A stretch of DNA of 64,000 nt, taken from the NCBI GenBank assembly GCA_037157565.1, contig JAZHRO010000012.1, positions 61,867,501 to 61,931,500 of the forward strand, read 5' to 3'. How positions within the stretch are numbered: position 1 is the first letter of the stretch; each line of letters begins with the position of its first letter. Below, one piece after another: positions 57,121 through 64,000 of this stretch. The DNA is from Thalassia testudinum. Taxonomy: Eukaryota > Streptophyta > Magnoliopsida > Alismatales > Hydrocharitaceae. The translations under genes and the position numbers were made by a program. A model generated the notes under the pieces. It saw only the letters and a list, made by a program, of their open reading frames with translations. It did not search any database and was not told where the DNA came from.

Positions 57121-58481
57121 GTGAGACCAGACTGAGTACCAGATCCAGAGTGAGAACTTGGCTCACCTTATTAGGATGAACTATAGCAAAAATGGGGTAG
57201 GAGGCTTGAGGAGGGCTCGGAAGACCTCCCTAAGCAACTTCGGGTAGCCAACACGGCCTTCCCCTCGGATTGAGAGCCAGACTAGTCGACACCCCGTCTG
57301 ATTAAACTGACGGTGTCGCCCTGACTCCCCCTTTGGCAGAACACCAACATCAAATCCTGGCAGCAACAATCTCGTCACCCAAGGTCCCCACCTCTTGTTG
57401 CCTGAACATATCAGCGCAAAGGTCAAAGCAGTCTTTGGGGTCGACGTCACCCTAGGCTGGCGAGTTGTTCCTTCTGGGATGGCTCTCCCAATTACCTTCC
57501 CCTAATCTTCAGTGGGGCGAGAAGGGCATAATCAAGCAACCGACGTCCCAGTTAATCACCTCCCTTCTTGATCTAGCGGAGCTCCTGGGCTTACTTCTGT
57601 AACACTCCTCCTGGTAGGGCAGCTCCGAACCAGGCCCTTTAAAGAATACACTCCTGGTAGGGCTACGAACCAGGCGGATGTGTTTGTAAGGAACTAACCT
57701 TGCTGCCTCCGAAATCCATAAAAATAACAGCTAGCCCTGGACCCCATATCAAGTGTCATATGGCTTGCAGACACACCACTAGAAAATGCCAGGGTCTGCA
57801 CAACCAGACCCGGTGTCGAAGCCTGCACCGCCTCAACAAGTGGGCTGGGGACCATGGTCGAAGGCCCAGAAGAGTGTCATAAGGAGGAGAGCCAGCAACT
57901 TTGAGGGGTTAAGATGACCTTTGGCCCGAGGCCAAGGCCATATAGGTGACAACCTGCATAATTAACTTCTAGCAGCAATGCTCGCACTACTCCGAGACGC
58001 TCACCTCTCAACACAGAGGTCAAGCTTGCCTTCAGAGTCAACAAGCCGCCTCTTCCGGGTCGACGCGTCCACAGCACCTTCCCCACTCCTTAATAGGGGC
58101 TCAAAGGAACATCGTCAAGAAAGCAGAGTCCAGACCGTTCATCCCTTCTGGAAGAACACACGGACCAACTACTAACGACGCCCTTACTGGCAGGTCGGAT
58201 ACAACCCAGAAATAATATCTCACCCTCTGTCGGCCTTCTCGGTCACGAACCTTTGGGTATCACGGAGAAATTCCAAAGGGAGAGATTGGCCCTCCTCCAT
58301 CTGGTTGCAATGAGGACGAGCACTGCAACCAGGTAACCACGCTTACAGTGGCTAGGATGATGGTAGTACTGGACACCTTCGCTGACTAGTCACCAATCCA
58401 TGCCCCCTACAAATCCTCTCAGTGCACTTCTGATCTCCTTAAAAGGTAAAAATAATGCACGGGATTTGAGTAGTCGGGTGC
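57121..58481. other. Unclassified repeat-like block with a short direct repeat
   Basis: CTCCTGGTAGGGC and CGAACCAGGC are repeated in order at 57608-57636 and 57651-57675. The rest shows short frames only. It was interrupted on the right by a Tekay-type element. Confidence 0.35.
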
Positions 58482-60972
58482 TGAAATGGCGCTGAAATGA
58501 CCCTTTCTAAGGGCCATTTTTATTTTTTTTTCCGAACATTGGGGGCCTTGTTGTAATTTCTGCACACAAAAAGATTTTCGTGCGAAATATTTTTCATCCT
58601 TGAGGGGTTTAATGCAAAATCCCCCCACCATACCCATCCCCATGCCACCTTACCCCCCTATGCCTTATCCCATACCCCCCATGCCCCATGCTTCCCCCTA
58701 TCCCCATACACCTCCCCCATACCTCTCCCCATCCCTCACCATCCATAAAACCCCCCCTCCTCCATTTGCTCTCCATCAGAGAAGCCAAGTGAGGGAGAAG
58801 GAGAGGGAAAGTGGGGAGCAGGAGGAGATCAAAGGATAAGGAGAGCGGGGAGCAGGAGGAGATCGGAGGAGAGGGCAAGACCATGTAAGAGCTGCTGCAG
58901 CTCCAGAAGCAAGAAGGAAGCTACGGGAAGTTCTGTGGCATTTATTTCCGCAGATCCAGACATCTGCAACATTTGTCGGACGTCTAGAGGGGTCGTCGAA
59001 AGTCTGGGACGGATTCCGGATGTCTGGGAAGCACGCAGAGTGTCGAGGTGCCAGAGACGTTGGGAAGGTGCGTTGACACGGTGTTCGAGGCACTTTAGGA
59101 TGTTTGGGAGCATCGTCAAACGTCAAATGTCTGATTGCTCTCCCAGATGACTGGGAGCAGTGCCAGACGTTTGGAGACACCCCTAGACGGCTGTGAAGGG
59201 TTTCAGACGTCTAAAAAAGTCGCAGACAGCAAGGTGAGATCCCGCATTCGTTTAAGACATCTGAGGTTCTTCCTAAACGTCTGCTTTTGGTCAGGATGCG
59301 TGTTTTTGGGCCGGTTCAGGGCCCAAACGGAGTTGGTTTTTCACAAACGAAGTATCATTGGTTTTCTTTCAGAATTCTCTACGTATTAGCATAGTGTCTA
59401 GACTATTTTGAGCTCATTTGACATATTGGTCAACAATATAGGTCTCCAGTCTGTGGTGTACACGGGACCTGCGGAGACGTCGGGGCCCACCGTTCAAGCC
59501 CCTATACCAACCGTATACCCTGGTAGAGTGGTCATCTCTAGTTCTGTGGTTTGAATTAGTAAAGTGCATATTAAGTCAGAAATATTTATTTGAAACCTAG
59601 GTTATGAGATGAATCCTAGGATCAAGAATGTGAATGATTTATTTTTAGTGCATGAAATCTGAGAATGCATGTTGTTAAACTACATACTGTGATAACTGGA
59701 ATATTTAAGTGATGAGGTGATTGCTTATTTTGTAAATGATAATTGCTTGTCCTGTAAATTCACGAGTTGTCTGTTATATGAACATGACACTATACTACGA
59801 GACAGATACATGCCAAGTACTATGCATGAACCCTACGGGGAACTAGGAAAGGAATCATAGTACAGTAATATGGATATTCAATGTATGATGGGACTCGTTG
59901 TCTACGAGGATGTTGGTTGGTTGTTCGGACTTGGACATGAGAAGTGAGCTAGCCTTCGTGTATGTGGTACCAAGGAGAGCAATTGTCCATTTAGTGTAGG
60001 GGGAGCTAGCCGCCCCTTTAGTTGGGACCCGAGGGGTTTGGATTGGCCACCCTACACTGACTCTTGTTAGGCCTACTGGGCAAACTGGGATAGTCGGGCG
60101 AGGGTACATAGACTGTTGAGGGGTGAGACCCCTGTTCTGTTCTGTGCTGTACATTTGAGCGTACCTGCTAGCGGAAAGGACTGACCGTGTGCCAGTGCAG
60201 AGTAGCTACCTATGCATTTATCGTGTGTACCTCAGCTATTGCTACGTCGCGATCACGACCCCGGGGTGGTAGACCGAGTGTAGGACTACCATAGGGTATT
60301 CCCTCGGCCAGGAGAGTGCCACATGTACATCCTGCATCGTGGGAAAGCTGTAATCAAGATTGTTCCTTAGGGAACAAGTGGATTAAGAAATGTTGTGGAC
60401 CCTTACTAGAAATTGAATAGAAAACACATAGATGATTTAAATGAAAAACAGATAATAATACATAACTGGAAATTGTATGATTAGTTAGCTGCTTGTTCCT
60501 TTATGTTTAATTGCATGTAAATAACATATACACCACTCTACTTAGCGTTAGCTGACCATAGATATACATAAATTGTTCAGGATAGGGAGTTGAGTAACCA
60601 GCACTATCGACTGCAGAGGGTGTTGGGCCTAGTCGAGCCCAGCCATAGTTGTACCTTCGCTGTTTCCGTTTCAGAGGCTTCTTTCTGTTGTTAGTGAGTG
60701 TTTTCAGCATGTAGTGTGGGTCTCTGTTATATCTCTAGATTGTGATGGCTATGTCTGTAATCGTACTTTTTCGCTTGTGGTATGTAGCACCTTGGGATTT
60801 TTGTTCTACTTTTTCATTACTACTTATTATTTATTCTCTGCTTAGTTACATTTCCTGTGTGGTTGTGGAATGATTGTGCATTTGGATACTTCTCATTAGA
60901 CGATTGGATCTTGGGGTTAGTCAAGGCGAGCCGTTCCCAGGTTCCACGAGGGGTCGGGTTCGGGTCGTAACA
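58482..60972 (+). repeat. 5' LTR of a second Tekay-type element
   Basis: It starts TGAAATGGCG/CTGAAATGACCC (start either 58482 or 58493) and ends GGGTCGTAACA at 60972, next to an iMet-type primer site. It matches the solo LTR at 41824-46507 along its length but has one unit of the 121-bp repeat and no nested insertion. A C-rich run with repeated CCCCAT/CCATAC lies at 58620-58745. AGACGTCT and decayed forms occur between 58960 and 59285. Confidence 0.85.
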
Positions 60973-60975
60973 AGA

Positions 60976-60988
60976 TGATATCAGAGCA
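60976..60988 (+). other. iMet-type primer-binding site with one change
   Basis: TGATATCAGAGCA, one transition from TGGTATCAGAGCA, three bases after the LTR end. Confidence 0.85.
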
Positions 60989-61159
60989 AGGTTATCACGA
61001 GAAATAAACCAAATGGTCTAGAAGTAACCAGTCATATGCATGTAGCTAGGATAGTCATCACAATGTGTTATCTTGATCTTCGCTTTCGAGTCTTATTCTT
61101 TTTTGTAACTTGGTATCATGGACAAGCCCTACTCTTTTTCTTTCCTCTCCTTGTAGGAG

Positions 61160-61911
61160 ATGCTCCGTCGAGGAGCTCTTAAGGCAGGCCGCAGACATGG
61201 CCGTGGGCATGGGTGTAGGGGCAGACGTGCCAGATTCGAGGTAGCGGTTGATCCACCCCTCCTCCCAAGCATCCAGGCCCAGGACCTCTCCCAGTTGATT
61301 CGGGATATCGTGCAGGAGGAGATTTAGCAGCCACCTCCCTCTAAGGGCGTGGAGTCCTCTGTGAGACAGTTGAGCCATCGCAGTGCTGGATGAGTTGGAG
61401 GGGGAGTGGGTGATCCTCCACCACCACCACCACCCTCAGACACTACTGAGCACGAGTCCTCCCTGCCAGGGGGTGCACCTGTTCCTCTGTTGCAGCTCCA
61501 TCACGAGTTTTTTTCCCAGTTCCGAAAACTGAAGCCCCCCTCTTTCAAGGGGGAGGAGAGGTCGTCTGAGGCAGAGGACTGGCTAGATCAGATGGAGAAG
61601 ATCTTCAACACACTCCACCCTCCTGTAGAGTGCCGTGTGGCCTTCTCTACGTACCAGCTAGAGAGTGCAGCCCACAGATGGTGGAGGGTTGTCAGAGGCC
61701 AGCATGGGGGAGAGCCGACATGGAAGCATTTTGTGGCACTCTTCTGCGAGCAGTATTTCCCACAGACCTGGCAGAACCAGAGGAGGCAAGAGTTTCACAC
61801 TCTCCGCCAGGGGGCAATGATAGTTAGCGCATACCGTACGCATTTCCTAGAGCTGTCCAACTTTGCCTCGATGGCTGCATCTACCAAGGAGGAGTGCCTG
61901 TTCGTCGTGCT
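61160..61911 (+). pseudogene. Tekay-type Gag, two stops, cut by an Athila LTR
   Basis: It begins MLRRGALKAGRRHGRGHG, the same Arg/Gly-rich start as the gag at 38511. In-frame stops lie at 61325-61327 (TAG) and 61391-61393 (TGA). The capsid region is then open from about 61406: KLKPPSFKGEERSSEAEDWL, CRVAFSTYQLESAAHRWW, FCEQYFPQTW and VSAYRTHFLELSNF. It ends abruptly at 61911, where an Athila-type LTR inserted, before the zinc knuckle. The corresponding residues in the 38511 copy confirm the reading. Confidence 0.88.
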
Positions 61912-64000
61912 TGATCGGGTTTTAAAAAGGTCACATTGTAGTATAACCGAAAAAGCATTCAAAACAAATATAATTTTATTACTCGAATTTTAAAGTCCGA
62001 GGTTGAACACAGGGAGCAAATTAGGGTTTAGAAATCAAGATCACAACTTAAGAATTTAAAATAATATGCAATAAGATCAATGTTATAGTGCGAAAAGATA
62101 GGAGTAAATGTAAGGCACAAAATGCTAAAGAAACCAATGTATATGAATAAAGCTCAAAATTGGACGTTTGATTTGTGAATCATACGTCTTAAAATGCTTA
62201 TGCTACAGTGTTTGGCTCTTTCTTTTCTTCTTCTTCTCCTATTCTTCTTTCTCTGTCTCTGCCTTTGTCTTCAATCTTCTTTTTCTTCCTTCTTCTTCTT
62301 CTGATTTTGGCTTCAGCTTCCTTGCTTTAGCCTTTCTCTTCCTCTGCCTTCTCTCTCTCAACTGCCTTCAGCTTCTTCTTCCTTCAGTTTCTTCCTTCTC
62401 TTTTCTTCCTCTGCCTTCCTTGCTTTGGCTTCTTCCTTCTCTCTGCTTCCTTGCCTTCTCCTTCTTCTTCCTTAGCTTCAGCCCTTAACTTTCTTCCTTG
62501 CCTTCTCCTTCTTCTCTTCGGCCTGTAGAGCAAAACCTACCCCCTACCCGCGCGAGCTCTCTTCTCTCTTTTCTCTTTTCTCTCTTAGGTTCACTCTCCC
62601 AGAGTCACGCTTCTCGGGTAATCAGGTCGGGTACGCGCCCGGGACCAAGGCCACTGGAGTGCGGTGGTATGCGAGGTGTTCTGGTCGGGTTGAATCACCA
62701 GGTTCGCGGGGTGTGGTCGCGGACGAGGCGTCAGGTCGGGTGAGAGAGGAACCTCACCCCGTGAGTAGGAGGCAAAGAGCCTAATGCAGAAATTCCTTTT
62801 ATGCGAGTACGGCGCTCCACAACTTTCCGAAGTCTGACTATCTTCCCACCCCCTTTTACGCGTGCCTACAATAGAGTGGCTTCCTTCGATTGCAGCTGCA
62901 ACTACGGCCCTCGACACCAATTGGAGGCCTGGAGATGTTTGTGAAGGCTTTCCCCACAACCTGGGACTGTAACCTGTAGCGGGCACGGTTTGGAGCAGCT
63001 TGCAAGCAAGCTTCAAGCCCGACGTCAATGGCGGAGAGCTCCTAGACCTGAAATCACGACAACGGCCTCGTGGCCACGTTAAAAAGCTCAAGGAGCTTCA
63101 CCAAGGTGAGACGAGTGTGCAGGGGTGGTTGGCGAGGCGTGCGAACACTTGTGGGAGCGTACCTAAGGCACACTGCGGCTGTGTGTGTGAGTGTGTTCGG
63201 GGGTGCGTTTGGGTGAGTGGCAGAGTGATATGAGTGGGGGGTTATGACCAGGGCATCAAGGCGGAGCTTATGGACTGGGCGGCGAGGAGGGAGGTGGTCT
63301 GTGGAGGTGGAGCGAACTTGTCGGAGTTGATGGCTGGAGGTGAAGGGGATGATGGTGGTGGAGTGCGGCAGTAGTTGTTCGAGGCAATAAAGAAGAGGGA
63401 AAGGGAGTAGAGGATGAGAGGAACTTATCTAGCAGTGAAGGGACGAAGGGGGAGATGGAGGTGGCGTCTGGCACGTATTGCCGACGCTGGAGACAAAGGT
63501 GCTCAGTGAGGATGGTCGGCGAGGACGAAGGGGAGGCAGGGGCGTCTGCAGGTGCTGCGCGATGCGAACAAGCGTGAGGAAGAGGAACCTACCACCGATA
63601 TTGTGGCTAGGCAACAAGAGAGAGTGGGAGAGGTCACCAGAGCTTGATGAGCGAGTCGGCCGGAGGAGGAGAGACGAAATTGAGGGGGTTCTCCGGCTGA
63701 TTTCAAGCTTTGGAGATGCGGGGCGAATTGGGGCGACTTAAATAGGTCTCTAGAAGGGGTTTTGTGCTTGGAAGCCAAGCTTCCAAGCAAGGGAAGTTCA
63801 CCGAAAATGGTAAATCGAAAGTGAATCAAATCTCTCATGTATTCGCATGAGAGATTGGGTACCAAATAGGGCCTTAAATTGGGTTCATAATGGAGGAGAT
63901 TTATCAGAGAATCTCCCTTTCAATTTTGAAGGGGATTCTCTGAGAAATCAAGGAGAAATCTCCTTCTAGAGCTCGCCGGAGTAGGATTCCCTTCGATATA
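61912..64000 (-). mobile_element. Third Athila-type LTR, truncated by the window end
   Basis: It starts TGATCGGGTTTT at 61912 in the middle of the Tekay gag. It then follows the young Athila LTR part by part: CCGAGGTTGAACACAGGGAG, a CTT-rich tract at 62215-62520, AGCAAAACCTAC, CTCCCAGAGTCACGC, GGTCGGGTACGCGCCCGGG, a GTGCGGTGG block and GAACCTCACC. A TTAAATA box on either strand lies near 63739-63745 in the position of the young TATA box. Identity is clearly lower than between the two LTRs at 5.6 and 16.5 kb, so it belongs to a related subfamily. If GTGCT (61907-61911) is the target site, its copy lies beyond the window. Confidence 0.75.

Noticed and set aside
57777..57800. CACTA transposon end (CACTAGAAAATGCC)
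   Set aside because: No inverted partner, no 3-bp target duplication and no subterminal repeats.
1..64000. CRISPR array, bacterial operon, rRNA genes
   Set aside because: No evenly spaced identical repeats with unique spacers, no rRNA-like sequence; the content is eukaryotic.

Overview
The window reads as nuclear DNA from a flowering plant. Almost all of it is LTR-retrotransposon sequence inserted into older LTR-retrotransposon sequence. The one host gene I can name is a MIR164 microRNA locus at about 22.98-23.12 kb on the + strand. The plant assignment rests on that microRNA, on the Athila and Tekay Ty3/gypsy lineages with their tRNA-Asp and tRNA-iMet primer sites, and on a Tourist-like MITE. 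I cannot name the species.

Layout. 1-123 is the end of a Tekay-type LTR. 124-2848 is AT-rich and gene-poor, with a 90-bp hairpin and a duplicated TGGGCC-rich promoter-like block. 2852-4908 is a Tourist-like MITE (TSD TTA) split by a 1.68-kb solo LTR (TSD CAAGT). 4912-5618 and 19225-20500 are the two halves of a decayed gypsy element. It was split by a 13.6-kb Athila-type element (5619-19219, minus strand, TSD GTACT) that has 2.7-kb LTRs, a tRNA-Asp PBS, a gag-protease ORF, RT-RNase H and integrase, and no env-like ORF. 20.5-25.4 kb is the least repetitive stretch and carries MIR164. 25.4-31.5 kb is a patchwork of decayed LTRs of Tekay and probably Tat type.

31508-41508 is a 10.0-kb Tekay-like chromovirus (minus strand, TSD GTAAT). 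It has 2.8-kb LTRs, a tRNA-iMet PBS, a heavily mutated gag-pol, most of the integrase core deleted and the chromodomain kept. 41824-46507 is a Tekay-type solo LTR (TSD AACAC). Within it sits a second solo LTR of the family seen at 3.1 kb, in the opposite orientation (44145-45901, TSD TGTAG). 46.5-52.9 kb is probably the leader, PBS and very long LTR of an old Athila element. 52.9-58.5 kb is unclassified repeat-like DNA. 58482-61911 is the 5' LTR, PBS and broken gag of another Tekay-type element, cut by a third Athila-type LTR that runs off the window end.

The elements do not work together as a pathway. What links them is insertion order, which can be read from eight layers of nesting, and a shared palindrome, AGACGTCT, repeated many times inside two unrelated LTR families. 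MIR164 is expected to restrain NAC transcription factors of the CUC/NAC1 group. All element boundaries were read by eye from TG...CA termini and matching target-site duplications. No alignment or database search was run.
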